The notes under the pieces are model-generated. The model searched no databases. It was not told the origin of the DNA and saw only the letters and a list, made by a program, of their open reading frames with translations. From assembly GCA_945956915.1 (NCBI GenBank), contig CAMFJH010000001.1, positions 1 to 64,000 of the forward strand: a stretch of 64,000 nt of DNA. Direction: 5' to 3'. Positions 35,500 to 45,167 of the stretch are shown here, one piece after another; within the stretch, counting starts at the first letter, position 1, and each line of letters starts with the position of its first letter. The DNA is from an uncultured Francisellaceae bacterium. GTDB taxonomy: Bacteria > Pseudomonadota > Gammaproteobacteria > UBA6186 > Azoamicaceae. The translations under genes and the position numbers were made by a program.

Positions 35500-38007
35500 T
35501 TAGTTCAGCATAGGTTTTAAAAAATGACCGGTATGCGAGGCTTTAATTTTAGTAATGGCTTCGGGAGTGCCCGTGGCGATAATAGAGCCTCCGCCATCGC
35601 CCCCTTCGGGACCTAAGTCGATAATCCAGTCTGCTGTTTTAATAACATCTAGATTATGTTCAATAATGACAATCGTGTTTCCATGTGATTTTAAACGCAT
35701 TAACACTTCCATTAAATGTTTAACATCCTGAAAATGTAAGCCTGTGGTGGGTTCATCTAAAATGTACAAGGTTTTGCCCGTGTCACGTTTAGAAAGTTCT
35801 TTGGCCAGTTTAATACGTTGCGCTTCACCTCCTGATAAGGTAGTCGCACTTTGGCCTAATTTGAGATAGCCTAAACCCACATCCATCAACACATTGAGTT
35901 TTTTAGCGATAGTCGGAATCACTTTGAAAAATTCCAAAGCTTCTTCAATGGTCATATCTAGGATCTGATGAATATTTTTGCCTTTGTATAAAATTTCTAA
36001 GGTTTCTCGGTTATAACGTTTGCCATGACAGGCATCACAAGGCACATAAATATCTGGCAAAAAGTGCATGGCAACTTTAATCATGCCATCGCCTTCGCAA
36101 GCTTCGCAGCGACCGCCTTTGACATTAAAGCTAAAACGGCCAACTTTGTAACCCCGAGCCCGAGCTTCTTGTGTGTTTGCAAATAAATCTCTGACTTCGC
36201 TAAATAAACCTGTATAGGTAGCCGGGTTAGAGCGAGGCGTTCTGCCAATAGGCGATTGATCGATATCAATCACTTTGTCTAATTGTTCAAGACCCGTGAG
36301 CGATTGATAAGGTGCTGCTTGAATTTTTTTAGCGCCATTTAATAACTGCACGGCGACCGGGTATAAAGTACCGTTAATGAGGGTGGATTTACCAGAACCC
36401 GAAACACCCGTGATACAAGTCATCAAGCCTAAGGGAAATTGAACACTGACATTTTTGAGATTATTACCGCTAGCCCCTGTTAATGTTAAAGTTTTATTAG
36501 GATTAAATGTTTCTCGTATTTTTGGTATGGGAATGCATTTTTTGCCGGATAAATAGTGGCCTGTTAGGGATTTAGGATTTTTCATGATTTGCTTGGCAGT
36601 CCCTGTGGCAATAATTTCGCCCCCATGAACGCCAGCTCCTGGGCCAATATCGACAATATGATCCGCGTGCATAATAGCATCCAAATCATGTTCAACCACA
36701 ATCACCGTATTGCCTAAATCTCTTAAGCGAATTAAGGTTTCTATTAAGCGTGCGTTATCGCGTTGGTGCAATCCAATAGAAGGTTCATCTAGTACATACA
36801 TAACCCCTACTAAGCCTGCACCAATTTGGGAGGCTAAACGAATGCGCTGTGCTTCGCCCCCGGATAAAGTATCTGAGCTTCGGTTTAAACTGAGGTAATC
36901 TAAACCCACATCGATTAAAAATTCTAAGCGGCTACAGATTTCTTTAATAATTTTTATCGCGATCTGTTCTTTGGCACCGCTGAGCTTAAGGGTTTTAAAA
37001 AATTGATAACAGTGGGCTATTGAAAAAGCGCTGATATCACTTAAATTTTTGTTTTCAACAAAAACATGTCGAGCAGCCAATTTTAAACGCGTACCTTCAC
37101 AATCAGTACAGGTTTCCTGAGCAATAATCACGTTATGACGATCAGTCAAGTAATGTATGCCTAAACCATCGCAAGTAGGACAAGCGCCGGCTGGATTGTT
37201 AAATGAAAATAGGCGTGGCTCTAATTCTTTTAAGCTATATCCACATTGAGAGCAGGCGAATTGAGACGAAAAAACCAATTCTTGAGCTTTGGCTTGTACT
37301 AAGAGTACCGTTAATAAACCGTTGGATAATTGTAGGGCAACTTCGATAGAATCGGCTAAACGGTTTTGAATACTGGGTGTTACCACCAGTCTATCGACCA
37401 CCACTTCGATGGTGTGTTTTTGGCGTAAACTGAGTTTGGGTGCTTCCTCCAATTCTACTAATTTGCCGTCTATGCGTGCACGGATAAAGCCTTGACGACG
37501 CAGTTCATCTAATTGTTGAATATGTTCGCCCTTGCGATCTTGCACAACGGGTGCGAGTAACATAATTTTTGTATCTTTGGGCAAAGCCAGTATGGCATCA
37601 ACCATTTGAGAAATCGTCTGAGCCTCTAAGGCTTGTCCATGGGTGGGACATTTGGGCGTGCCTACGCGAGCAAATAGTAAACGTAAGTAATCATGAATTT
37701 CAGTCACAGTTCCCACAGTTGATCGGGGATTATGAGAAGTGGATTTTTGTTCTATAGAAATAGCGGGAGACAAGCCTTCGATGTGATCCACATCAGGTTT
37801 TTCCATCAGCGATAAAAATTGTCTCGCGTAGGTGGACAAGGATTCTACATATCTGCGCTGTCCCTCTGCATAGAGTGTATCAAAGGCTAAGGAAGATTTA
37901 CCCGAGCCTGAAAGCCCTGTAATGACGATCAGCTTATCTCTAGGCAAGCTCAAATCGATATTTTTTAAATTATGGGTACGTGCGCCACGAATAGAGATAG
38001 TTTGCAT
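35500..38007 (-). CDS. uvrA: UvrA, excinuclease ABC subunit A, lacking the insertion domain
   Basis: UvrA recognises bulky DNA lesions and loads UvrB. Both ABC modules are complete (Walker [10 protein letters not shown] near residue 31 and GVSGSGKST; signatures [12 protein letters not shown] and [12 protein letters not shown]), as are the zinc modules CSQCG...CPTC (252-279) and CEAC...CDAC. The protein has 835 residues instead of about 940. The difference lies between CPTCDGLG (276-283) and CTDCEGTR (300-307), where E. coli has about 120 residues of insertion domain and this protein has 16. The frame is uninterrupted, so this is an in-frame loss, and the UvrB-binding region is retained. Confidence 0.94.
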   Translation of the reverse strand: MQTISIRGARTHNLKNIDLSLPRDKLIVITGLSGSGKSSLAFDTLYAEGQRRYVESLSTYARQFLSLMEKPDVDHIEGLSPAISIEQKSTSHNPRSTVGTVTEIHDYLRLLFARVGTPKCPTHGQALEAQTISQMVDAILALPKDTKIMLLAPVVQDRKGEHIQQLDELRRQGFIRARIDGKLVELEEAPKLSLRQKHTIEVVVDRLVVTPSIQNRLADSIEVALQLSNGLLTVLLVQAKAQELVFSSQFACSQCGYSLKELEPRLFSFNNPAGACPTCDGLGIHYLTDRHNVIIAQETCTDCEGTRLKLAARHVFVENKNLSDISAFSIAHCYQFFKTLKLSGAKEQIAIKIIKEICSRLEFLIDVGLDYLSLNRSSDTLSGGEAQRIRLASQIGAGLVGVMYVLDEPSIGLHQRDNARLIETLIRLRDLGNTVIVVEHDLDAIMHADHIVDIGPGAGVHGGEIIATGTAKQIMKNPKSLTGHYLSGKKCIPIPKIRETFNPNKTLTLTGASGNNLKNVSVQFPLGLMTCITGVSGSGKSTLINGTLYPVAVQLLNGAKKIQAAPYQSLTGLEQLDKVIDIDQSPIGRTPRSNPATYTGLFSEVRDLFANTQEARARGYKVGRFSFNVKGGRCEACEGDGMIKVAMHFLPDIYVPCDACHGKRYNRETLEILYKGKNIHQILDMTIEEALEFFKVIPTIAKKLNVLMDVGLGYLKLGQSATTLSGGEAQRIKLAKELSKRDTGKTLYILDEPTTGLHFQDVKHLMEVLMRLKSHGNTIVIIEHNLDVIKTADWIIDLGPEGGDGGGSIIATGTPEAITKIKASHTGHFLKPMLN

Positions 38008-38109
38008 GATATACGTCCTTTAAGGCTGGCTTTTGATATAATGGCTCATTTGGAGTTGGTCTTGAACAATGAAGACACTATGGTATCACATTTTTAGGAC
38101 AAATGAATA

Positions 38110-39279
38110 ATGGGTTCCCTAACTAAGTCAGAAGAAAGGGCTATCGTAGGATTGGCGGGGATTTTTTCTTTACGCATGCTCGGGCTTTTTATGATTTTGC
38201 CTGTTTTTGCTTGGTATGCCAGCCATTTGCGAGAAGTAACGCCTTTTAGAGTGGGTTTAGCTTTAGGCATTTATGGCTTAACACAAGCCTTGTTTCAAAT
38301 TCCTTTTGGTGTACTCTCGGATCGTATAGGTCGAAAACCCATGATTATAGTGGGTTTATTCTTATTTTCGGTAGGCAGTTTATGGGCAGCGCTGTCTGAT
38401 TCTATCCTGGGGGTTGTGATAGGGCGAGCTCTTCAAGGAGCTGGTGCAGTCGGTGGGGTGCTGATGGCCCTGATGTCTGATTTAACACGAGAAGAAGTGC
38501 GTACACGGGGGATGGCAGGCATTGGGATGACGATTGGGTTCTCATTTGCCTTGGCCATGGTATTAGGGCCAGCTTTTGAAACTTGGATCGGGGTTAAAGG
38601 TATTTTTTGGCTTTCAGCATGTTTGGGCTTGGTGGGTATTGGGGTATTGTTAAGTTATGTACCTGTACCCAGTGTGTCTACAGCCTCGTCTAAAACGCTT
38701 CAAAACATTAACAATACTTTTAAGAATTTGCTCAAAAATAGAGATTTTGTAAATGCAAGCCTAGGTGTGTTAATATTGCACGCGACATTAACGGCTTTGT
38801 TTTTAAAAATGCCACATCAGCATTGGTTTTTTTATTTAAGCATTTTAATGTTTGCGCTGGGCGCCACAGTATTGCTTATTGTGTATTCAGAGAAAAATAA
38901 AAATCCTGTACGCACCTATAGATTGCTGCGTATTCAGATTCTTATTTTAATCCTTGCGGAATGCATATTATTTTACTGTATTGCATGGCCTCCAGAATCG
39001 GGTGCTTGGATAGCATGGGCTGTAGGGGCGGTATTATTTTTTACAGCTTTTAATTTTCTAGAAGCCAGTTTACCTGCGATGGTTTCTAAGTGTGTAGCTG
39101 CGAGTACCCGAGGTACTGCACTGGGGATTTTTTCTTCTGCACAATTTTTGGGATTGTTTTTAGGGGGATTAATAGCTGGATGGCTAGATAGCATGTATGG
39201 AGTCGTTACTGTATTTGGATTTTGCGTTATACTGGCGGTTGTTTGGCTAAAATTGATTGAGTGTAATAGTCACATTTGA
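38110..39279 (+). CDS. MFS transporter, DHA1 family (YajR-like)
   Basis: A twelve-helix drug:H+ antiporter-type protein of 389 residues. VFSLRMLG-type start ([19 protein letters not shown]), [20 protein letters not shown] and [21 protein letters not shown] resemble E. coli YajR, but the cytoplasmic C-terminal domain of YajR is absent. The order uvrA-MFS-ssb with uvrA divergent is a recurring arrangement in gammaproteobacteria. Confidence 0.87.
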   Translation: MGSLTKSEERAIVGLAGIFSLRMLGLFMILPVFAWYASHLREVTPFRVGLALGIYGLTQALFQIPFGVLSDRIGRKPMIIVGLFLFSVGSLWAALSDSILGVVIGRALQGAGAVGGVLMALMSDLTREEVRTRGMAGIGMTIGFSFALAMVLGPAFETWIGVKGIFWLSACLGLVGIGVLLSYVPVPSVSTASSKTLQNINNTFKNLLKNRDFVNASLGVLILHATLTALFLKMPHQHWFFYLSILMFALGATVLLIVYSEKNKNPVRTYRLLRIQILILILAECILFYCIAWPPESGAWIAWAVGAVLFFTAFNFLEASLPAMVSKCVAASTRGTALGIFSSAQFLGLFLGGLIAGWLDSMYGVVTVFGFCVILAVVWLKLIECNSHI

Positions 39280-39302
39280 TAAGAAAATATGGGAGCAAAA
39301 AG

Positions 39303-39749
39303 ATGGCACGTGGATTGAATAAAGTGATGATTATGGGAAACTTAGGCGCGGATCCTGAAGTGCGTTATGCAACGAATGGAAGTGCAATTACCAATATTAG
39401 GGTAGCAACCTCTGAGGTTTGGAAAGATAAGCAAACGGGTGAAAAACAAGAACGTACCGAATGGCATAGAATTGTATTATTTAACCGACTGGCTGAAATT
39501 GCTGCGCAATATTTGAAGAAAGGCTCTTCGGTGTTTGTTGAAGGGGCTTTAAAAACGAACAAATGGAAAGATCAAGCAGGTAATGATCGATACAGTACTG
39601 ATATTGTGGCCAGTGCAATGCAATTAATGGGGTCTAAAGCAGGTACAGGTTCTGAAAGTGCACCCGATTATGAGCAATTCAGTGGTCCCGCACCTGAGCG
39701 TATGCCTGCGATGGCCGATGATCAATTTGATGATGAAATTCCGTTTTAA
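39303..39749 (+). CDS. ssb: Single-stranded DNA-binding protein
   Basis: A 148-residue SSB with the OB fold ([18 protein letters not shown] at the start, [17 protein letters not shown] in the core) and the acidic protein-interaction tip DDEIPF at the C-terminus. ATG 39303 is preferred over ATG 39276 because the conserved MARGLNKV start follows GGGAGCAAAAAG. Confidence 0.95.
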   Translation: MARGLNKVMIMGNLGADPEVRYATNGSAITNIRVATSEVWKDKQTGEKQERTEWHRIVLFNRLAEIAAQYLKKGSSVFVEGALKTNKWKDQAGNDRYSTDIVASAMQLMGSKAGTGSESAPDYEQFSGPAPERMPAMADDQFDDEIPF

Positions 39750-39833
39750 GTTGTATTTTTAAAATTGAACATGAAAAAAGGAGAGAGCAGGCGCCAAAAC
39801 AAGGTGTCTGCTTTTCCGGGTAAGAGGTCTAAA

Positions 39834-40577
39834 ATGAGTCAATATCAAGTCGCTGCTTTTTATAAATTTTCAACAATAGAGCATGTTGTTTCTTTACAAA
39901 CAACTCTTAAACAATATTGTATAGATCAAGGCATTTTAGGTACGATTTTATTGGCTAAAGAAGGCATGAATGGGACTATTGCAGGTTCGTTTACAGGAAT
40001 CGCTCATATCATTTCTTTTTTACGTTCCGAACAAGGCTTTGAAGATTTAGCCGTTAAGTATTCTGTTTGCACGTTTATGCCTTTTGAAAAAATTAAAGTT
40101 TTTGCTAAAAAAGAAATCGTAACCATCGGCATTCCGACAGTGGATCCTACCAAACACTGTGGCATTCCTGTAGCGCCTGAAGCTTGGGATGCTTTAATTT
40201 CGGATCCTGAAGTGTTGGTGCTGGATACCCGTAATACTTATGAAGTCGAATTAGGGACATTTAAAGGGGCTGTCAATCCACAGACGGAGCACTTTAGAGA
40301 TTTTCCAGCCTATGTAAACACGCATTTAGATCCTAAGCAGCACAAAAAAGTAGCGATGTTTTGTACAGGTGGCATTCGTTGTGAGAAAGCTTCAGCTTAT
40401 ATGTTAGATCAAGGTTTTGAAACGGTTTATCAATTAGAAGGCGGTATTTTAAAATATTTAGAAAAAATGCCTGCAGAAAATAATGCTTGGGAAGGCGAAT
40501 GTTTTATTTTTGATGATCGCATTGTTTTAAAGAAAGAAGACATCATGCCGGCGGATTCTGCACTGGCTCGGAAATAA
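39834..40577 (+). CDS. trhO: tRNA uridine-34 hydroxylase TrhO (YceA family)
   Basis: TrhO hydroxylates U34 in tRNA in an oxygen-dependent step towards 5-oxyacetyl/methoxy-uridine. The N-terminal ferredoxin-like domain (ILLAKEGMNGTIAG) is followed by a rhodanese domain with active cysteine in MFCTGGIRCEKAS. Length from ATG 39834 is 247 residues, shorter than E. coli TrhO (about 350) because a C-terminal portion is absent. An AGAGG site precedes the ATG. Confidence 0.88.
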   Translation: MSQYQVAAFYKFSTIEHVVSLQTTLKQYCIDQGILGTILLAKEGMNGTIAGSFTGIAHIISFLRSEQGFEDLAVKYSVCTFMPFEKIKVFAKKEIVTIGIPTVDPTKHCGIPVAPEAWDALISDPEVLVLDTRNTYEVELGTFKGAVNPQTEHFRDFPAYVNTHLDPKQHKKVAMFCTGGIRCEKASAYMLDQGFETVYQLEGGILKYLEKMPAENNAWEGECFIFDDRIVLKKEDIMPADSALARK

Positions 40578-40739
40578 ATCAGATGGGATTTAATTTACAA
40601 TGGTTGGCAGTTAAGACTTAAAATCTACTCGTCAACATGAAGAATTGCCAGAATCGAATTTTAACGCAATTAAAATAAGTGCATGGTACTTGGTGTCTAA
40701 AGGGATTTCCCGGGAAGCCATGTAGAATATAGGTTTTAG

Positions 40740-40769
40740 TTGACCTTTGTAAACGTATTTGATTACAAT
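40740..40769 (+). promoter_or_regulatory. Predicted sigma70 promoter for the 40842 gene
   Basis: TTGACC (40740-40745) and TACAAT (40764-40769) are separated by 18 bases, and TATAAT overlaps at 40769. The promoter lies about 70 bases before the ATG at 40842. Confidence 0.55.
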
Positions 40770-40841
40770 ATAATCACGGGTGATGACAAGAGGAAATTAA
40801 ACACATATTTAGATTTTTTATTTTAAGAAGGGAGTAAAACA

Positions 40842-41087
40842 ATGGAAAAAAGAGAATTACGGCAAAAGATTGCAAATTCAACAGCAAAATTAAACGCGAT
40901 TTCTGAAAGAGTATTAGAGTTAACTGATATCGATAAGTTTGAAATTTTATATAAGGAATTAGATGCAATAATCGAGTCAATAAAGAAAGTTAGTAGCGAA
41001 TGTGCACAAAAAGAAGCGTTAGACCGAGAACCCATTCCTTTCAACACTCATCCCGATCCCAATTGCACTATCCTGCCTGGTTTTTAG
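40842..41087 (+). CDS. Small hypothetical protein
   Basis: An 81-residue charged, helical protein with a heptad-like N-terminal half and a Pro/Asn-rich C-terminus. AGAAGGGAG precedes the ATG and a promoter lies upstream, so expression is likely. No family recognised. A second small frame follows directly and may belong to the same ancestral gene. Confidence 0.5.
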   Translation: MEKRELRQKIANSTAKLNAISERVLELTDIDKFEILYKELDAIIESIKKVSSECAQKEALDREPIPFNTHPDPNCTILPGF

Positions 41088-41088
41088 G

Positions 41089-41304
41089 TTGTTGGAGCGG
41101 TCGGACGCGGTATTGGGAGCCTATAAAAGAGGTGTATTTGCAAGGCGTATAGAAGATTTTGAAATAAAAAAGAATCTGAAACAAGATAAAAGCTTGCCTG
41201 AATTTGTTCGTAGTAATATAAAGAGTATAAAAGAACAGATATGTATTATTTATGAGGAATCGCTTGCTAAAGAGCATAGATTGCTAACTACTTCAAAATA
41301 TTAA
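41089..41304 (+). CDS. Small hypothetical protein, TTG start
   Basis: A 71-codon frame begins at TTG 41089 or 41092, one to four bases after the stop of the preceding gene. The product is basic and helical. With no ATG and no clear ribosome-binding site it could be the continuation of the preceding gene after a frameshift. Unrecognised. Confidence 0.35.
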   Translation: MLERSDAVLGAYKRGVFARRIEDFEIKKNLKQDKSLPEFVRSNIKSIKEQICIIYEESLAKEHRLLTTSKY

Positions 41305-41363
41305 AAGCGAATATGCTATATCAAAGGTGCTCCGGCATCAAAATCACGGAATGATTTATATTT

Positions 41364-42692
41364 TTAAAGTTCTTTAATCAAACGCTCTGTTTCGCTAATC
41401 ATATACAATGGAATGGATAAAATATTATCGCGAAAACTTAGAGGTTGCATAGACATTTTTATACCAAAAGGGGTATTTGCTTGCATATTGTCTAAAAAGT
41501 AATTTAAAGACTTCAGTGTCCCTGTTTTACCTGCTTTTACTTCCATAGGTATAATTTTACCACTCACATTGATGATATAGTCCACTTCTGCACTGCTTCC
41601 CCTAGCATCTCTTTCCCAATAAAACAATTCACCAGGACTGTAGGGTGATTGCAATGTTAACAGCTCTTGGCCCACGAACTGTTCCACAAGACTCCCTTTA
41701 TTAACGAGCATCAGATCCTTTTGTAATATTAATTCAGAATCTAAATTAAAGGTTGTTGTAATCAGCCCGATATCTAAAAATAGTAACTTATATTTTTTGG
41801 GATTAATCAATACATTCAAAGGTAATCCAGTAGCTTGTGATGCGAAAACTTGATGCAGCAATCCTGCATATTGTAAAGTTTCTATTGCGGCTTTTAGATC
41901 ACGTGCTTGCATATCGGGATCGATTTCTGAATATTTAAAATGCCTTGCGATTAAACCTGGGGTTTTTTCAAAAATGCGTTGTAAATATTTATGCTTTGCT
42001 TGAGTAGCATATTTCCCAAAATCATTTCTAAACGTGTTTAAAAGAGATTGTTGAATGATTTTTGCTTTAGAAAAGTCTTCAAATTGTAAGTAAGTATGTA
42101 CGACTTCAGGCATGCCGCCTGTAATAAAATAGATGAGTAATAGTTTTTCTAATAAATCAATGATTGCAGGATTGAAGGGCGTTGAGAGTTTAGCTTGCGA
42201 GAGCTGTTCTGATAATTCCGTATATCCACTGGCTAAAAGAAACTCTTTAAATGACATCGGTTTTAAATACAAAGAATGTACACGCCCAACAGGCATTCTA
42301 AAAGATTCATCGTTTAAAACAAATTCTAGCAAAGATCCAGCTGCGATAACATGTAGTGTAGGCATCAATTCTTTGTAGTAACGCAGTGCCATGATTGCAT
42401 TAGGACATTCTTGTATTTCATCGAAAAATAATAGCGTTTCGCCTGGAATGATAGATTGGCGGCTAAAAGTACTTATCCAATTATTAATTTCAGTAGGCTT
42501 TAAGGTTTCAAAACAGGACTTATACTCAGGTTGTAGGTCGAAATTAATATTAATAAATGATTTAAAATGTTCTGTTCCAAATTTTTGGATTAAAAAGGTT
42601 TTACCGACTTGTCTTGCGCCTCTAATTAACAGAGGGCTGCGTCCCTCAAAACTCTTCCATTCTTTAAGTGCATGTTCAAGTATTCTTTGCAT
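41364..42692 (-). CDS. AAA+ ATPase with DUF4143-type C-terminal domain
   Basis: A 442-residue protein. The P-loop GARQVGKT lies near residues 25-32, Walker B LLFFDEIQECP near 87, and AAGSLLEF is the sensor region. The C-terminal half carries AEVDYIINVSGKIIPMEVKAG, a PD-(D/E)XK-like D...E-x-K arrangement. This is the AAA_14/DUF4143 family, common in bacteria and archaea and of unknown function. AAGGGG precedes the ATG by seven bases. A perfect 22-bp palindrome lies 53 bases upstream, and a toxin-antitoxin pair is divergent. Confidence 0.88.
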   Translation of the reverse strand: MQRILEHALKEWKSFEGRSPLLIRGARQVGKTFLIQKFGTEHFKSFININFDLQPEYKSCFETLKPTEINNWISTFSRQSIIPGETLLFFDEIQECPNAIMALRYYKELMPTLHVIAAGSLLEFVLNDESFRMPVGRVHSLYLKPMSFKEFLLASGYTELSEQLSQAKLSTPFNPAIIDLLEKLLLIYFITGGMPEVVHTYLQFEDFSKAKIIQQSLLNTFRNDFGKYATQAKHKYLQRIFEKTPGLIARHFKYSEIDPDMQARDLKAAIETLQYAGLLHQVFASQATGLPLNVLINPKKYKLLFLDIGLITTTFNLDSELILQKDLMLVNKGSLVEQFVGQELLTLQSPYSPGELFYWERDARGSSAEVDYIINVSGKIIPMEVKAGKTGTLKSLNYFLDNMQANTPFGIKMSMQPLSFRDNILSIPLYMISETERLIKEL

Positions 42693-42744
42693 ATTTTTAC
42701 CCCTTATTTTCTGCGTTTAATGCAGATTTTTACGGGTAATTATA

Positions 42745-42766
42745 TGCATTTTATGCATAAAATGCA
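42745..42766. promoter_or_regulatory. Perfect 22-bp palindrome upstream of the DUF4143 ATPase
   Basis: The half-site TGCATTTTATG is mirrored exactly about the centre. It lies between the divergent ATPase (start 42692) and toxin-antitoxin genes. Its length, symmetry and location suggest a dimer-bound operator. Confidence 0.65.
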
Positions 42767-42812
42767 AGATTTACTTTAAAAAGGAATAAATAATATTAAA
42801 AAATTTGCAAAA

Positions 42813-42831
42813 ACGTACTAAATCGCGTACG
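42813..42831 (+). promoter_or_regulatory. Predicted YefM-type operator
   Basis: Two GTAC cores (42815-42818 and 42827-42830) lie 12 bases apart centre to centre, one within the palindrome CGTACG. The E. coli yefM-yoeB operator is known to have two TGTACA hexamers with the same 12-bp spacing. Autorepression by the antitoxin is inferred. Confidence 0.6.
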
Positions 42832-42872
42832 ATATCTTTATATACCCTATCTTTGCTAGGAGTAAACGTAGT

Positions 42873-43115
42873 ATGTCATCTTTAACTGTTAGCCAAGCCC
42901 GTACTCAACTGTACAACCTCGTTGATGAGGTTTCTGTGCATCATAAGCCCGTTTTTATTACGGGTAAGCGTCATAATGCAGTATTGGTATCTGAGGAAGA
43001 TTGGTCTTCAATTCAAGAGACTTTGTTTTTAATGTCTATTCCTAATATGCGCGAGTCTATCAAGCGCGGTTTAGAGACACCATTAGATGAATGTGATGGA
43101 GATCTGGATTGGTAA
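42873..43115 (+). CDS. YefM/Phd-family antitoxin
   Basis: An 80-residue protein with the Phd/YefM fold signature: TVSQARTQLYNLVDEV near the start, PVFITGKRHNAVLVSEEDW in the middle and an acidic C-terminal tail (ECDGDLDW) that would wrap the toxin. CTAGGAG lies upstream. Its stop overlaps the start of the toxin gene. Confidence 0.88.
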   Translation: MSSLTVSQARTQLYNLVDEVSVHHKPVFITGKRHNAVLVSEEDWSSIQETLFLMSIPNMRESIKRGLETPLDECDGDLDW

Positions 43116-43375
43116 TCTGGAGACTTACCTATACAAAAGATGCACAAAAAGATTCAAAAAAACTTTTATCAGCTGGCTTAAAGCGCAAAGTAGAATTGTT
43201 ATTAGATATTTTAGCAAGAGATCCTTTTCAGAATCCACCACCCTATGAAAAATTGGTAGGAGATTTAGCTGGAGCTTATTCACGACGTATTAATGGACAA
43301 CATAGACTTGTATATCAAGTAATGAAATCTGAATGTGTAGTAAAAATTATTCGTATGTGGTCTCATTATGAATGA
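43109..43375 (+). CDS. YoeB/Txe-family mRNA endonuclease toxin
   Basis: An 88-residue RelE-fold toxin predicted to cleave mRNA on the ribosome. YTKDAQKDSKKL at the start and the C-terminal YSRRINGQHRLVYQV...IIRMWSHYE match YoeB, including the Arg and terminal His-Tyr residues of the active site. The start is TTG 43109, overlapping the antitoxin stop, which gives coupled and probably lower toxin translation. The gene ends three bases before icmJ, convergently. Confidence 0.87.
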   Translation: MVIWRLTYTKDAQKDSKKLLSAGLKRKVELLLDILARDPFQNPPPYEKLVGDLAGAYSRRINGQHRLVYQVMKSECVVKIIRMWSHYE

Positions 43376-43377
43376 AC

Positions 43378-43998
43378 TTACAAAGGCAGGTGTGAAAACT
43401 GATTGACTTTCCAGTATTCTGCTTGGGTTTTGAAGACTTTTCGAGCAGGTAATAAACGTAATTCAGAAAAAATAGAATGTTTTAATTGTTCGGGGGTTAA
43501 TTGGCTATCGATTAAAGATTGCCCAAACATCATGGGTTCTTGAGAAGAAGGGCCAAAGACATCTTCGACCGCTTTGCCGCGATCTTGTAGCGTTAATAGC
43601 ACAGCTGATAATTTGCCTTTATAGGGTGGATCTCTTAATAGACTGCAATAGACGGCACGGCAAAAGTGATTAAGATCCGCTTGAGAAATTTCGGGCAAAT
43701 GAATAATCGTGCCACCGGTTTTTCCATCCATGCCAATGCCATCTAGAAAAAAACATTGGGAACAAAAACTACAAGCAGTGGCTAAGTTAGCGAATGTATT
43801 ATTAGAATAATCCTGATCAATATTAACGAGTTCTTGATACTCTAAGCTATAAAACCCACAATATCTGCAGGTATTCTCATCACGAGTAAATACTTTCTGT
43901 TTGGCAGCTTGAAAGGCCTTGTTGCCAGGGGCCTTTCTTGCCATAAAGCGCTGCCAGTTTCCACGCTGAGCCGTTAAAGAGAGGGGGAGTAATTCCAT
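43378..43998 (-). CDS. icmJ: IcmJ/DotN, Dot/Icm coupling-complex component
   Basis: DotN is part of the cytoplasmic type IV coupling complex with DotL and DotM. The 206-residue length matches Legionella IcmJ (about 208). Zinc-binding cysteine pairs CRYC and CSFC and the N-terminal TAQRGNWQRFMARKA are characteristic. It is the last gene of the icmLKEGCDJ run. icmB/dotO, which often follows, is absent here. Confidence 0.92.
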   Translation of the reverse strand: MELLPLSLTAQRGNWQRFMARKAPGNKAFQAAKQKVFTRDENTCRYCGFYSLEYQELVNIDQDYSNNTFANLATACSFCSQCFFLDGIGMDGKTGGTIIHLPEISQADLNHFCRAVYCSLLRDPPYKGKLSAVLLTLQDRGKAVEDVFGPSSQEPMMFGQSLIDSQLTPEQLKHSIFSELRLLPARKVFKTQAEYWKVNQFSHLPL

Positions 43999-44006
43999 GC
44001 TGGATA

Positions 44007-44393
44007 TTATTGCCCGCCTAATTCTTGCACATCACCGGCTTTAGCTGAAGATTTGGTAAAGCCTAAAGAGCTGCCTGCAAGTTGTAATATACTGGGTAAG
44101 AATAATAAACAAGCGGCTACTACAATCATAACAATAGGCTTACTTAAGGGGGTTTGTTGTGGCGCATCTTTATGCGCTTTAAATTGTAAAATACCACCCA
44201 GTGCAAAACCCACGCCTGCAACATAGGCTGCAATACTTAAAAGCTGCGCAATGGCTGAGGCTTGAGTACCAATTTTTTTAGACAATGTTGATAAGTCATC
44301 CGCCCCGACACTGCTGGCATATAAAGATAAGCCGATGGTGGCAAAAGCACCCAAAAGGGTAATAACGGTGGAAACGGGGTTTAGGTTTTTCAT
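44007..44393 (-). CDS. icmD: IcmD/DotP, Dot/Icm membrane protein
   Basis: A 128-residue protein with two to three hydrophobic segments, the first possibly a signal or anchor. The core ASAIAQLLSIAAYVAGVGFALGGILQFKAHKDAP resembles the IcmD/IcmC/DotA-type segment (AYVxGxxFxxxGI). Position between icmC and icmJ confirms the call. Confidence 0.9.
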   Translation of the reverse strand: MKNLNPVSTVITLLGAFATIGLSLYASSVGADDLSTLSKKIGTQASAIAQLLSIAAYVAGVGFALGGILQFKAHKDAPQQTPLSKPIVMIVVAACLLFLPSILQLAGSSLGFTKSSAKAGDVQELGGQ

Positions 44394-44441
44394 TAAAGGT
44401 CTCCCTATATATAAATTTGTCTATGGTACCATTATAGTTGA

Positions 44442-45167
44442 TTATCCACTGCCCAGGAATGTATTTCTTAAAATTTCGGTCACTTGAGTGAAATTCATGG
44501 CAATGACCCCCCCAATAACATGAACAACGCCTTTGGTACCTGTGCCTTGTTGGGTTCCTTGCGCCCCTAGGTGTGATAGCATAAACCAACCCTTAATAAA
44601 GGAAATAAAGCCAAAAAATTGTATATATAAAACCAGGGTATTGGCAACTTCAGCCCATTGTGCATTGCTATCAGTACTGCCATACCCCAAAATGTCTGAG
44701 CCCGCACCTAAGCCACTGTAATCAATATCTGTTCCACCACTAAACAGGGATTTGGTTTCTCCGATTAATGAATTGGTGAGCAGATCAGAAGCATTCGGGA
44801 TATAAATTAAGACCGCACCTACTAAAAAATTAACCAAAATGGTCATTAAATCGCCTTGCTGCATGGCCATTTGTGTGCCTAAGCCACCCATTTTTTTGAG
44901 CTTAATCACCGCTTTGAATATCATCATGACACCGGCGATATAAGAAAAGATACAAATTAAAGCTGTGATGGGCCGGATTATTTTTTGAATATTTTTAAGA
45001 ATGGTACTGATATCCGGTATATCAGCCATGGCATTATCGGATAAGCAATAGAGCGCCATTGCCAATAGCAAGTAAAAGAGATAGGCAAATGATTTGCTAT
45101 CTGAATGTGATCCCAGAGTTGGTGAGTACAACCCCATTCGCGGCATCGATGACGAGAATTTTGCCAT
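44442..45167 (-). CDS. icmC: IcmC/DotE, Dot/Icm membrane protein
   Basis: A polytopic protein of up to 241 residues with four hydrophobic stretches. The segment ALICIFSYIAGVMMIFKAVIKLKK is the DotE/DotP-type motif. The ATG at 45167 overlaps the end of icmG by 71 bases and has AGGA four bases upstream; ATG 45134 is an alternative. The hydrophobic LFYLLLAMALYCLSDNAMA may act as a signal sequence. Confidence 0.88.
   Translation of the reverse strand: MAKFSSSMPRMGLYSPTLGSHSDSKSFAYLFYLLLAMALYCLSDNAMADIPDISTILKNIQKIIRPITALICIFSYIAGVMMIFKAVIKLKKMGGLGTQMAMQQGDLMTILVNFLVGAVLIYIPNASDLLTNSLIGETKSLFSGGTDIDYSGLGAGSDILGYGSTDSNAQWAEVANTLVLYIQFFGFISFIKGWFMLSHLGAQGTQQGTGTKGVVHVIGGVIAMNFTQVTEILRNTFLGSG

Noticed and set aside
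40600..40725. Open stretch reading EELPESNFNAIKISAWYLVS on the plus strand between trhO and the next gene.
   Set aside because: About 37 codons with no start or recognisable family; too short to call even a remnant.
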